A DNA stretch of 64,000 nt. It comes from Clostridium bornimense. GTDB lineage: Bacteria; Bacillota; Clostridia; Clostridiales; Clostridiaceae. Location of the stretch: contig NZ_HG917868.1 of assembly GCF_000577895.1 (NCBI RefSeq), positions 744,001 through 808,000 of the forward strand, given 5' to 3'. How positions within the stretch are numbered: the stretch's first letter is position 1; every line of letters starts with the position of its first letter. The translations under genes and the position numbers were made by a program. Positions 17,509 to 25,946 of the stretch are shown in pieces. The notes under the pieces were generated by a model that was given only the letters and a program-made list of their open reading frames with translations, did not search any database and was not told where the DNA came from.

Positions 17509-18206
17509 ATCTAAGAAAACTTATTCTGACTGAAAATGCATGTTATAAGGCAGGAAAAAAGATTACACCGAAAGGTATCATGGTTCATAGCACCGGTGCC
17601 AACAATCCTTATCTTCGTAGATACGTTGGACCGGATGATGGTCTATTAGGTGTAAATCAGTACAATAATCACTGGAATCAGGATAGACCTGACGGAAGAC
17701 AGGTTTGCGTCCATGCTTTCATTGGAAAGCTTAAGAATGGTTCAATTGCCACTTATCAAACTCTGCCATGGGACCATCGAGGGTGGCATGCTGGAGGAAG
17801 TGCAAATGATACACATATTGGCTTTGAAATATGCGAGGACGGATTGACCGATGCCACGTATTTTAATGCGGTTTATAAGGAAGCGGTAGAGCTTTGTGTG
17901 TACCTTTGCAAACTCTACAACTTAACTGAAAAAGATATCATTGGCCATTATGAAGGCTACCAAAGAGGGATCGCAAGTAATCACGGGGATCCGAAAAACT
18001 GGTTTCCGAAGCATGGGAAGAGCATGGACACATTTCGTGCAGATGTGAAAAAACTTCTAAGTGAAGGAGCTAAACCTGCAGAATCAGAGAAAAAGAAATA
18101 CTACCGCGTTCAAATCGGTGCTTATTCCGTCAAAGCCAATGCTGAGGCCCAGCTTGCCAAAGCGAAAAAGGCTGGCTTTACGGATGCGTTTATAAAGTAT
18201 GATTAA
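17505..18206 (+). CDS. Endolysin: N-acetylmuramoyl-L-alanine amidase with SPOR domain
   Basis: Cleaves the MurNAc-L-Ala bond at lysis. The 233-aa protein has an Amidase_2 (T7 lysozyme-like) domain at 20-185, with zinc ligands likely His28 (MVHSTG), a second His in the IIGHYEG/SNHGDP region, and the substrate loop WHAGGSANDTHIGFEIC. After a Lys/Glu linker the last 40 residues form a single SPOR motif (YYRVQIGAYSVKANAEAQLA), which in other proteins binds denuded glycan strands. Holin and lysin form one transcription unit closed by a strong terminator. Confidence 0.92.
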   Translation: MNLRKLILTENACYKAGKKITPKGIMVHSTGANNPYLRRYVGPDDGLLGVNQYNNHWNQDRPDGRQVCVHAFIGKLKNGSIATYQTLPWDHRGWHAGGSANDTHIGFEICEDGLTDATYFNAVYKEAVELCVYLCKLYNLTEKDIIGHYEGYQRGIASNHGDPKNWFPKHGKSMDTFRADVKKLLSEGAKPAESEKKKYYRVQIGAYSVKANAEAQLAKAKKAGFTDAFIKYD

Positions 18207-18217
18207 CACTTTTACCT

Positions 18218-18260
18218 ATGACCTGAGGAGTGTAATAGCTCTTCGGGTCATTTTTTTTTT
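18218..18260 (+). terminator. Strong intrinsic terminator after endolysin
   Basis: ATGACC and following bases (18218 on) pair with the complement ending GGTCAT at 18251, followed by an unbroken run of ten T. Ends the late phage operon. Confidence 0.9.
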
Positions 18261-18293
18261 GACCTTTAGGGGTTCGAATCATTAGGGATTTTT

Positions 18294-18342
18294 GCATATA
18301 GGTGCAGGGGTCTACCTGTAGAAATGGAGGTTACCTATATGC
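18294..18342 (+). promoter_or_regulatory. Hairpin enclosing the SHOCT gene start
   Basis: GCATATAGGT (18294-18303) is perfectly complementary to ACCTATATGC (18333-18342). The right arm contains the ATG at 18339 and the loop contains its GGAGG (18326-18330). A smaller nested stem CAGG/CCTG (18305-18308, 18315-18318) lies inside. In RNA this would occlude the start codon; in DNA the same dyad could bind a regulator or recombinase. Function is inferred. Confidence 0.5.
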
Positions 18343-18569
18343 AGATTACTAAAATTACAGATAAACAGGATCACCTATTAAATCCAAAAAGGAAATATCT
18401 AAGTGCCGAGGCTCTTCAAAGAGAATTTGATTATTATAGGGCGGAAAAGCTATTACATCAAATGCTTGATAAGGGTCTTATTTCAAAGGAAGAGTTCAAC
18501 AAAATTATGCTATTAAACCGCGAAACTTTCTCACCTATGTTAGCACAGATAATGCCCGATATTCCTTGA
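18339..18569 (+). CDS. Small SHOCT-type protein of the recombinase module
   Basis: A 76-aa protein. Its C-terminal half (AEKLLHQMLDKGLISKEEFNKI) matches the short two-helix SHOCT pattern, which usually mediates oligomerisation. GGAGG stands eight bases before ATG 18339. It lies immediately before the recombinase genes, and similar small proteins commonly precede serine recombinases in clostridial mobile elements. It may be an accessory factor for recombination or its control; that role is inferred from context. Confidence 0.75.
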   Translation: MQITKITDKQDHLLNPKRKYLSAEALQREFDYYRAEKLLHQMLDKGLISKEEFNKIMLLNRETFSPMLAQIMPDIP

Positions 18570-18621
18570 TATACTGGGCGTTCAGAGGTAATATGTGACC
18601 TACCAAAAAGGAGGTGAGACG

Positions 18622-20181
18622 ATGAAAAAGATAACAAAAATAGATGGGAATAAGGGTACATCAATTATCAAGCCCAAATTACGAGTAGCTGCTTACTGTC
18701 GTGTTTCTACGGACAGTGATGAACAGTTAGTGAGCCTAGAAGCACAAAAATCCCATTATGAGACTTACATAAAGGCAAACCCAGAATGGGAGTATGTTGG
18801 CTTGTATTATGATCAGGGAATTAGTGGCACTAAAAAAGAAAACCGAACGGAACTTCTAAGAATGCTGTCAGATTGTGAAAACAAGAAGATTGACTTAATT
18901 ATTACAAAGTCCATTAGTAGGTTTGCAAGAAACACTACGGATTGTTTGGAGATGGTTCGTAAACTGTTGGACCTTGGGATTTATATCTATTTCGAAAAAG
19001 AAAATATCAATACCCAATCAATGGAAAGTGAACTGATGCTTTCTATATTAAGCGGGCTTGCAGAAAGTGAGTCAATCTCCATTTCGGAAAATAACAAGTG
19101 GGCAATTCAAAGGAGATTTCAGAACGGAACTTTTAAGATTTCATACCCACCATATGGTTATGACAACATTGACGGTCAAATGGTGGTAAATCCTGAGCAA
19201 GCAGAAATTGTGAAGTATATTTTTGCAGAAGTATTATCAGGCAAGGGTACACAGAAAATAGCAGATGATCTTAATCAAAAGGGTATCCCTTCTAAAAGAG
19301 GTGGTCGTTGGACTGCTACAACAATTCGAGGAATTCTAAAAAATGAGAAATATACCGGGGATGTTATACTGCAAAAAACCTATACAGATTCCCGTTTTAA
19401 TAAGCGCACCAATTATGGTGAGAAAAACAGATATTTAATAGAAAATCACCATGAGGCAATTATCAGCCATGAAGTGTTTGAAGCAGTAGAGGCTGCCTTA
19501 AATCAAAGGGCAAAAGAAAAGGGAATAGAAAAGCGTAATGATAAGTACCAAAACCGGTATTCTTTCTCCGGAAAAATTATTTGCTCGGAATGTGGTAGCA
19601 CCTTTAAAAGACGAATTCATTCATCCGGCACAAGAAAATATGTAGCCTGGTGTTGTAGTAAACACTTAAAGCAGATAACAGAATGTTCCATGCAGTTTAT
19701 TCGAGATGAGGATATAAAGACGGCCTTTGTTACTATGATTAACAAGCTGATTTTCGGAAGAAAACTTATTCTACAACCACTATTAGATGCTTTGCGTGGA
19801 ATGAGCAACTCAGATAACCTTTCAAGAATTCAGGAATTAGAGAAGCAAATTGAAAAAAATGCAGAACAGAGAGAACTGCTTGTAAAGCTTATGGCAAAGG
19901 GTTATCTAGAACCTGCCCTTTTTAACAGAGAAAACAATGAACTGCAAATGGAAGCAGATAATTATATGGGGCAAAAAGAAGCTTTAATTCATGCTTTAAA
20001 TGGAGAATTATCAAAGGTGCAGGAAGTCAGTAACTTAATAAAGTTTACAAATAAGGCTGAAATGATAGATACCTTTAGCGAGCAAATTTTCAATGATTAT
20101 ATTGAAAAAATTATCGTTTACTCAAGGGTAGAGATAGGTTTCGTTCTGAAATGTGGAATCACACTAAGGGAAAGGATGTGA
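18622..20181 (+). CDS. Large serine recombinase A
   Basis: Site-specific recombinase for integration or excision. The 519-aa protein has the resolvase catalytic domain at 20-165 with nucleophile Ser29 ([13 protein letters not shown]) and the arginine motif [10 protein letters not shown]. The recombinase domain spans about 180-290, with a zinc ribbon (ICSECGSTF...CCSKH) near 325-365 and a coiled-coil at about 400-480. All key residues are present, so it should be active. ATG 22-nt after AAAAGGAGG is the chosen start. It overlaps the next gene by GTGA. Confidence 0.93.
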   Translation: MKKITKIDGNKGTSIIKPKLRVAAYCRVSTDSDEQLVSLEAQKSHYETYIKANPEWEYVGLYYDQGISGTKKENRTELLRMLSDCENKKIDLIITKSISRFARNTTDCLEMVRKLLDLGIYIYFEKENINTQSMESELMLSILSGLAESESISISENNKWAIQRRFQNGTFKISYPPYGYDNIDGQMVVNPEQAEIVKYIFAEVLSGKGTQKIADDLNQKGIPSKRGGRWTATTIRGILKNEKYTGDVILQKTYTDSRFNKRTNYGEKNRYLIENHHEAIISHEVFEAVEAALNQRAKEKGIEKRNDKYQNRYSFSGKIICSECGSTFKRRIHSSGTRKYVAWCCSKHLKQITECSMQFIRDEDIKTAFVTMINKLIFGRKLILQPLLDALRGMSNSDNLSRIQELEKQIEKNAEQRELLVKLMAKGYLEPALFNRENNELQMEADNYMGQKEALIHALNGELSKVQEVSNLIKFTNKAEMIDTFSEQIFNDYIEKIIVYSRVEIGFVLKCGITLRERM

Positions 20182-20615
20182 GAAAAGTGGCACATACGCC
20201 TTATGGCTATAGGATAGAGAATGGAATAGCAGTTATTGATGAAGAAAAAGCTGAAAAGGTTAGGAATTTGTATAAGGGTTACTTATCAGGCCTTTCCTTA
20301 TCGGTTGCGGCAAAGTCTGCTGGAATAGATGCTTATCATGGAACTGCTGGAAGGATGCTAAGAAATGAACGTTATCTTGGTGATGATTATTACCCTGCCA
20401 TCATTGATAAAGAAACCTACGAAAAAGCAGAAGCAGAGAGGGTAAAGAGAGCAAAAAAGCTAGGTAGAATCTTTGAACCCAAGACAGAAGATAAACCTAC
20501 TATTTCTAAGAATTTTACCATAGGACAAGTAATTCAGAAGCATACAAATCCTTTTACACAAGCGGAATATGTATACAGCTTAATAGAAAGTGAGGTGCAG
20601 CAAGATGGCAGCTAA
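20178..20615 (+). CDS. Stand-alone recombinase-domain protein (no catalytic domain)
   Basis: A 145-aa protein that matches only the central DNA-binding 'recombinase' domain: [20 protein letters not shown], then [21 protein letters not shown]. The catalytic resolvase domain and zinc ribbon are missing. It is not an obvious decay product: it has GTG (20178) overlapping the upstream stop, good codon use, and a 3' end overlapping the next gene. It may act as an accessory DNA-binding subunit or directionality partner for the two full recombinases; that is inference. Confidence 0.85.
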   Translation: MRKVAHTPYGYRIENGIAVIDEEKAEKVRNLYKGYLSGLSLSVAAKSAGIDAYHGTAGRMLRNERYLGDDYYPAIIDKETYEKAEAERVKRAKKLGRIFEPKTEDKPTISKNFTIGQVIQKHTNPFTQAEYVYSLIESEVQQDGS

Positions 20616-22170
20616 TAAAAATGTAATGATTATACCTGCAATAAAACGTGTAGGCAACAATCGAAAAGAAGATGAAACACCAAAACTTCGGGTCGCTGCT
20701 TATTGCCGAGTTTCTACAGATAGTGATGAGCAGGCTAGTAGTTACGAAGTGCAGATTGAACACTATACAGAGTTTATTAAGAAGAATTCAGAGTGGGAAT
20801 TTGCAGGGATCTTTGCTGATGATGGTATCAGCGGCACAAATACAAAAAATCGCGACGAATTTAATCGAATGATTGATGAGTGTATGGCTGGGAAAATTGA
20901 TATGGTTATTACCAAATCAATAAGCCGATTTGCTAGAAATACCTTGGACTGTCTACAATACATCAGGAAACTTAAAGATAAAAATGTAGCGGTATATTTT
21001 GAGAAAGAAAATATCAATACACTGGATGCCAAAGGTGAAATTATGCTTACCATTATGGCATCCTTAGCGCAACAAGAGAGCCAGTCATTAAGCCAGAATG
21101 TAAAGCTTGGCTATCAATACCGATACCAACAGGGAGAGGTAATGGTCAATTGTTCTAGGTTTTTAGGATATACCAAAGATGAAAATAAGCGATTAGTAAT
21201 TGTACCGGAGGAAGCTGAAATAGTCAAAAGGATTTACCGAGAGTATCTTGAAGGCTCAAGTATGGATAAAATCAAAAAAGGACTTGAAGCTGATGGCATA
21301 CTTACAGGTGCGGGGAAAAAAAGGTGGCATACCAGTACTATAAGGAAAATATTAAGCAATGAAAAATACATTGGTGATGCACTGCTCCAAAAAACTTATA
21401 CGGTAGATTTTCTTACAAAAAAGAGGGTTGTGAATAACGGAATCGTACCTCAGTATTATGTAGAGAATAACCATGAAGCCATTATCCCGCGTGAAATTTT
21501 CATGCAGGTACAAGAAGAGTTAGTTCGTAGAAGTAGAGGACATATAAGTACTAGTGGAAAGAAAAGAAACTTTAGTTCAAATCATGTATTTTCGCAAATT
21601 ATCTTCTGTGGTGAGTGTGGCGAAATATACCGTAGAGTTCATTGGAATAACCGAGGTAAAAAATCGATTGTTTGGAGATGCGTCAGTAGACTTGAGAATA
21701 CAGGGTTAACTTGTCATTCCCGAACCGTGCTGGAGGATATGATAGGTATTGCTACGGTAGAGGCAATTAATAAACTAATAGGGCAAAAGGATGGCTTTTT
21801 AACTATCTTAAAGGAAAATATAGAAACAGTGATAAGTGAAACGGGCAATAATGTTGTTTCCGAGATAGATAAAAAGCTAGAGGAATTACAAAAAGACCTT
21901 TTGAGACTGGCCAATTCCAAAGAGGATTATAACGATATAGCCGATGAGATTTACAGGCTCAGAGAGGAAAGACATAAGGCTTTAGCAGAAGAAGCTGGCA
22001 AAAAAGGCTCCAAGCAAAGACTAGAAGATATGGAAAAGTTCCTAAATGAACAATCCACCCTCCTTGAGGAGTATGATGAGCAACTAGTAAGGAGACTTAT
22101 AGAGAAAATAACGGTTTATGATGATAAACTAACTATTGAATTTAAATCTGGTGTAGAAGTAGATGTATAA
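20605..22170 (+). CDS. Large serine recombinase B
   Basis: A 521-aa recombinase similar to recombinase A: nucleophile Ser37 in [13 protein letters not shown], then [13 protein letters not shown] and [13 protein letters not shown]. The recombinase domain lies at about 195-290, the zinc ribbon ([11 protein letters not shown]...WRCVSR) at about 335-370, and the coiled-coil at about 410-490. ATG 20605 is preceded by GTGAGGTG; the gene starts inside the preceding small protein gene. Two full recombinases in one module suggest a heteromeric integrase or a separate integrase and excisionase role; which is which cannot be read from sequence. Confidence 0.93.
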   Translation: MAANKNVMIIPAIKRVGNNRKEDETPKLRVAAYCRVSTDSDEQASSYEVQIEHYTEFIKKNSEWEFAGIFADDGISGTNTKNRDEFNRMIDECMAGKIDMVITKSISRFARNTLDCLQYIRKLKDKNVAVYFEKENINTLDAKGEIMLTIMASLAQQESQSLSQNVKLGYQYRYQQGEVMVNCSRFLGYTKDENKRLVIVPEEAEIVKRIYREYLEGSSMDKIKKGLEADGILTGAGKKRWHTSTIRKILSNEKYIGDALLQKTYTVDFLTKKRVVNNGIVPQYYVENNHEAIIPREIFMQVQEELVRRSRGHISTSGKKRNFSSNHVFSQIIFCGECGEIYRRVHWNNRGKKSIVWRCVSRLENTGLTCHSRTVLEDMIGIATVEAINKLIGQKDGFLTILKENIETVISETGNNVVSEIDKKLEELQKDLLRLANSKEDYNDIADEIYRLREERHKALAEEAGKKGSKQRLEDMEKFLNEQSTLLEEYDEQLVRRLIEKITVYDDKLTIEFKSGVEVDV

Positions 22171-22187
22171 ACATAGCCTTCATAAAT

Positions 22188-22235
22188 GACCACCATTCAG
22201 GAGATATATTCTCTTGATTGGTGGTTTTCTTTTTA
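22188..22235 (+). terminator. Intrinsic terminator after recombinase B
   Basis: ACCACCA...GGAGA pairs with TCTC...TGGTGGT around a short loop, followed by TTTTCTTTTTA. Separates the recombinases from the cargo operon. Confidence 0.8.
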
Positions 22236-22292
22236 TTGACTGGAATTGGTAAAAGGCATATAATCTTATTAACAATGTTGTTGATATTGTTA
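22236..22292 (+). promoter_or_regulatory. Promoter and operator-like dyad of the cargo operon
   Basis: TTGACT (22236-22241), exactly 17 bases, then TATAAT (22259-22264): close to sigma-A consensus. Just downstream, TAACAAT (22270-22276) is mirrored by ATTGTTA (22286-22292), a dyad placed over the likely transcription start, as for a repressor operator. The promoter is seen directly; repressor binding is inferred. Confidence 0.75.
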
Positions 22293-22311
22293 TTGATAAG
22301 GAGATGACAAC

Positions 22312-22551
22312 ATGAGTGATGTTAATGAGCTACTAGAAGAAGCTATTAAGGAAACTGAAAACTTGAATGAAGGTGAAGTCTTTCTTGTTAAAGACCTGTT
22401 CAAGGGTTATGTATGGAATAGAATACCCAGAAAGGATCGACTTCTGCTTGGGACTTTATTTTTAAACTACGTAAATAAAATGGAAGGTAATATAAAAGCA
22501 GTTGAAAAGACCTCATCTAACCAGCAGAGGTACGAAAAGGTTTGTAAATAA
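22312..22551 (+). CDS. DUF1413-like small protein, first gene of cargo operon
   Basis: A 79-aa acidic protein. The stretch EGEVFLVKDLFKGYVWNRIP followed by RKDRLLLGTLFLNYV matches the pattern of DUF1413 proteins, small proteins of mobile elements of unknown role. It is preceded by a near-consensus promoter and AAGGAGA, and followed closely by a zinc-ribbon protein. It could be an operon regulator, but there is no clear DNA-binding motif. Confidence 0.8.
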   Translation: MSDVNELLEEAIKETENLNEGEVFLVKDLFKGYVWNRIPRKDRLLLGTLFLNYVNKMEGNIKAVEKTSSNQQRYEKVCK

Positions 22552-22580
22552 TTTAACTATTCATGAGGGGGGGGATCGTT

Positions 22581-23339
22581 TTGTCATTAATATGTAGGCT
22601 GTTTGGTCACAAGTGGAAAGATGGAGTTTGTAATCGCTGTAATAAGAAGAAAGCTGAGTATGATGATAAAGTTCAAGCAGCAATAAGCGGGAATAAAGAA
22701 ATCTTGCAGACAGGTAGGACTTCTGTAGATCAATTAGAGCATGATTTGAAAAAAGCTATAGCCGATGAGAAAAAAAGTATAAATCCAAAGTTCCACAGAA
22801 CAGAAAAGGAAGAAGAGTTGTCATTTAATTTCTCACAAAAATGGGCATCGGCAATCCAGAAATATGAGGATGCCATATATTCTGAGACAGCTAAAGTAGG
22901 TACGCTGGATTCTATAGATAAGAATATTGAGCAATGTCATAAAGCTATAGATGCTTTCGAAGCTTTTAGGAATTACTGTTATAAAAAGAGTAAAGGCGGT
23001 CAAATCTATTTTGATGATATGTGGGAACACTGTCACAATTCTAAAGATCCTTGTTTTAGTTACATTCAAAGCACTAAGGATTACCTTATAGAGCTTACAG
23101 AAAATTATGATACATACAAAATTCGTTTTGAGAAAGAGAGTCGGCTTGATACGATTTTATTAGATATTATTAGTAACGATAATGGTATTTCTCAACGGAA
23201 ACTTTACCCGTTAATTCCCGAGGTACCACAAGCCACTATACGTAAGGCGGTAGATGGGCTTGCTAAAGATGGAAAGATTATTAAAGAAAAGAAAGGCAGT
23301 AGTTATACTTTAAGACTTGCTGAGGGTGAGAAAAATTGA
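22581..23339 (+). CDS. Zinc-ribbon plus winged-helix cargo protein
   Basis: A 252-aa protein of unrecognised family. The N-terminus has CRLFGHKWKDGVCNRCNKKK, a Cys/His cluster that could bind zinc. The middle (about 30-180) is helical and acidic. The C-terminal 65 residues look like a winged helix (LDTILLDIISNDNGISQRKL then ATIRKAVDGLAKDGKIIKEK), which would bind nucleic acid. TTG 22581 has a purine-rich GAGGGGGGGG upstream; the ATG at 22563 is inside or before that tract and less likely. Its stop overlaps the TTG of the next gene, so both are likely co-translated. Confidence 0.8.
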   Translation: MSLICRLFGHKWKDGVCNRCNKKKAEYDDKVQAAISGNKEILQTGRTSVDQLEHDLKKAIADEKKSINPKFHRTEKEEELSFNFSQKWASAIQKYEDAIYSETAKVGTLDSIDKNIEQCHKAIDAFEAFRNYCYKKSKGGQIYFDDMWEHCHNSKDPCFSYIQSTKDYLIELTENYDTYKIRFEKESRLDTILLDIISNDNGISQRKLYPLIPEVPQATIRKAVDGLAKDGKIIKEKKGSSYTLRLAEGEKN

Positions 23340-24331
23340 AGAATAGAATCAGCAATTCACATATAGAAGCACTAAGGAAGCAGTTCAAGAAATATTTAAA
23401 TGATAACTATAAACATCTGAAAGATAAAAGTGTAATTTACAGTGATTCCTTTTATCCTTATCGCCATGACATTGGCATGGATTTTTGGGATATATTTATT
23501 GACGATAATTCTTTAAGAAAAGCACGTGAACTATTAGAAATTAAGTTCAGCAATGAGAAATCCCACAAGAACCCTAGAATGAATTCTTATGGCTATATGC
23601 GTACATTCAAAATATTTAAGGAATTTATCGATAATACCTATGGAAGTGTGGATGGCTACATAGAATTTGCTAAGACAAATCAGCCTCCCAAGATTGAAAA
23701 AATGGTTATTGAAAAAGTTCCTAGAACCAAAAAATCAAAAGACGCAAGACCTGATGTATTGCGGCCAAGTTGTGAGGAAGTGGATAGGTATTTATTAGCT
23801 TGGGAGCAATTAGAAAACTACGCATTACAGGAAAGTGCTTTAAACAAACTCTTTTACCAGACTTACCCTGACAATAAAGATATAGATGATGTTCTTGTAA
23901 AAGTATCGGTCTTAAATGACTTTTACAGTACAAATATATTCTCACCATTTAAAGTAGCAAAGCACATCATCGATTTAGATATTGATGAAAGACTGGCGGC
24001 GGGTGATGTTACTTTAGTAAATGAAATAGCAAGAGTCGATATGGATAACGGTACGGTAAAAAATTTTTATTCCTTTGCAACAAAATATTGTAGCCATCAT
24101 AAACCCCTGAACTTCCCTATCTATGACAGTTATGTAGATAGGCTTCTTCGTTATTTTCGGGATGTTGATGGATTTTATAGTTTTAGTAATCACGACCTAA
24201 AGGACTATGTTAAATTCAAAAAAATATTGCTGGAATTCAGTAAGTTTTATAATCTTGAATCCTATAACCTAAAAGACATAGACAAATACCTATGGCAGCT
24301 TGGAAAAGAAAAGTTTCCGAAGAAGTATTAA
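23336..24331 (+). CDS. Cargo operon protein of unknown function with a conserved-looking helical C-terminal domain
   Basis: A 331-aa protein with TTG start overlapping the previous stop. Residues 1-110 are basic and mixed; 110-150 is a Lys/Pro-rich linker (PRTKKSKDARPDVLRP). The C-terminal domain (about 155-325) is helical, with the striking segments FYSFATKYCSHHKPLNFPI and YDSYVDRLLRYFRDVDGF. The cluster Cys-Ser-His-His and PIYDSYV looks like a conserved active or binding site. I recall similar 'YC..H.P..(F/Y)PIYDS' segments in uncharacterised bacterial proteins but cannot name a family. Confidence 0.8.
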   Translation: MKNRISNSHIEALRKQFKKYLNDNYKHLKDKSVIYSDSFYPYRHDIGMDFWDIFIDDNSLRKARELLEIKFSNEKSHKNPRMNSYGYMRTFKIFKEFIDNTYGSVDGYIEFAKTNQPPKIEKMVIEKVPRTKKSKDARPDVLRPSCEEVDRYLLAWEQLENYALQESALNKLFYQTYPDNKDIDDVLVKVSVLNDFYSTNIFSPFKVAKHIIDLDIDERLAAGDVTLVNEIARVDMDNGTVKNFYSFATKYCSHHKPLNFPIYDSYVDRLLRYFRDVDGFYSFSNHDLKDYVKFKKILLEFSKFYNLESYNLKDIDKYLWQLGKEKFPKKY

Positions 24332-24355
24332 GTAGTTACGGAGGAGGTGTTCCAA

Positions 24356-24781
24356 TTGCAGATACAAAAAGTAAGAATTATTTCAAATAATATATGCTTC
24401 GGTCCAGAACCACTTCCTGATGACGAAGTAGAACAGCATTTGACCATATCTGCTAATGGTGGCATATGGTTTACAGGATATAAATATGGAAATGGTTTTG
24501 GTCGGTTCGAGATTTCTAGAAAGCAACAGTTTAATATAGGGAAATCCGCAGTAAAGAAAATATTGGAGCTTTTCTCCCAGTATCTAGATAGTGATCAATT
24601 GACTTGCTATGCTACCGATATAGGAACTTGGGAAATGACCATTACAGATACCAAAGGTGAGGTACATACTTTCAAAGGTTCACTTTGCGGTGGAGTGACT
24701 GTTGGAGATATTGATATAACAAGATTTTTAAGGAGATACTTGCCGATTAACCAATTATTTATATTTGATGGATGCGAATAG
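24356..24781 (+). CDS. Cargo operon hypothetical protein
   Basis: A 141-aa beta-rich protein starting MQIQKVRIISNNICFGPEPL. Features NGGIWFTGYKYGNGFGRFE and a C-terminal part with GTWEMTITDTKGEVHTFKG, suggesting an antiparallel beta barrel or sandwich. TTG 24356 is eight bases after GGAGGAGG; GTG 24347 overlaps the ribosome site. No family recognised. It could be an immunity or sensor partner of its neighbours, but nothing in the sequence proves that. Confidence 0.75.
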   Translation: MQIQKVRIISNNICFGPEPLPDDEVEQHLTISANGGIWFTGYKYGNGFGRFEISRKQQFNIGKSAVKKILELFSQYLDSDQLTCYATDIGTWEMTITDTKGEVHTFKGSLCGGVTVGDIDITRFLRRYLPINQLFIFDGCE

Positions 24782-24794
24782 GAGGAAATATAAA

Positions 24795-25937
24795 ATGAGC
24801 TTAAATCTTAAAGAGTTTCAAAAAGAATTGGCACATCAAAAAGTATATGACACATGGCAATATATTGATAGTTTAAGAGAGATGCTCTCTTATATGGAAC
24901 TGTCATACCAACTGTTAGTAAATGTTCATAAAAACAGAGTGGATTCGTTAAAAACACAACAGTCAAAGATTTTACAACAGGCAATTGAAACCGGTTCGGC
25001 ATCAGTAAAGGAAAGTGACTTGCATTGTACAGATCTAAAAATTGCAGGTTTAACTATTGATGATGGTATATTTTTAAGGAAAACCATAGTAGAGTTTTTT
25101 CACTATGCTAGAATGAGTATGGACATCATGTTTCAAATTATTAATGCTGCTTTGTTTGGCGATGAATCCTTTGATATTACGGATAGGCGGTTAATAGGAA
25201 AAGTAAACAGAAAGCTAGGCACTGTTGCATCATTTTCAAAGTTAAAGGTATTATTGGATGCGAATAAAATTAATCCAACATTTTTATATTTGCAAGCTTT
25301 TGATAACTACATTAAGCATATAAAGACAATTCTTGTTACGATTAAGACCAGCTTTCTTTTAGGTTCTAAAGATGAGTTCTTTATTAAAGATTTCGTATAT
25401 GATGGTACACTTTATCCGATGGTGAATGCTTTGGATAAGGTTAAAGAAGTAAATGATTATGTTCAACAAACTGCAGAAGCTATTCTTACTGAGGTTAAGA
25501 ATCAGTTGCCAAATTGTCTAAATAATAGTCAAAGAATTCAAAACATTACTTTCAAGCAGGTTATTAAAGAAAATGCTCAATCTCATGCTGTTGAATATAT
25601 ATCATTTTTTATTGATGTTCAGAATGACATAAATGAGCTACCTAATGAAATAAAAGTATTACCGTTGTTAGTAAAACCAAATGATGAGATATATAGTTTT
25701 GATTTTAGAATTAAAAAGATTTTTATAAGGAAAAAAGGCAGCGAAGAAGATGGCATAGTGGGGTATGCAGAGCTAAAAAATGGATTAGAGACAAATGAGT
25801 TTTATAGAGTTTTTGAAGTTCATCCATGTGGTATTGAAGAATATCATAGGTATATTTTAAACTTCGCAAATGAATATCCCCGAGTGACATTAAATTATTA
25901 TGCTATGGAAGGTACTATTATTATTTGCAAAGATTAG
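24795..25937 (+). CDS. Cargo operon hypothetical protein, mostly helical
   Basis: A 380-aa protein starting at ATG 24795 after TAGGAGGA. Residues 1-250 are long amphipathic helices (LREMLSYMELSYQLLVNVHK; MSMDIMFQIINAALFGDE); residues 260-380 are mixed alpha/beta. No transmembrane segment, nucleotide-binding or nuclease motif is obvious. It is the last gene before the element's right end. The longer frame beginning 24765 runs back into the previous gene and lacks a ribosome site. Confidence 0.78.
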   Translation: MSLNLKEFQKELAHQKVYDTWQYIDSLREMLSYMELSYQLLVNVHKNRVDSLKTQQSKILQQAIETGSASVKESDLHCTDLKIAGLTIDDGIFLRKTIVEFFHYARMSMDIMFQIINAALFGDESFDITDRRLIGKVNRKLGTVASFSKLKVLLDANKINPTFLYLQAFDNYIKHIKTILVTIKTSFLLGSKDEFFIKDFVYDGTLYPMVNALDKVKEVNDYVQQTAEAILTEVKNQLPNCLNNSQRIQNITFKQVIKENAQSHAVEYISFFIDVQNDINELPNEIKVLPLLVKPNDEIYSFDFRIKKIFIRKKGSEEDGIVGYAELKNGLETNEFYRVFEVHPCGIEEYHRYILNFANEYPRVTLNYYAMEGTIIICKD

Positions 25938-25946
25938 GTCGAAATG

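Noticed and set aside
20151-20615. The 145-aa recombinase-domain gene as a broken pseudogene of a full recombinase
   Set aside because: No frameshift or remnant of a catalytic domain is seen on either side, and it overlaps both neighbours in a way typical of coupled intact genes.
22581-25937. Known toxin-antitoxin, restriction-modification or CBASS genes in the cargo operon
   Set aside because: No methyltransferase, nuclease PD-(D/E)XK, nucleotidyltransferase or short toxin-antitoxin pair motif could be seen in any of the proteins.
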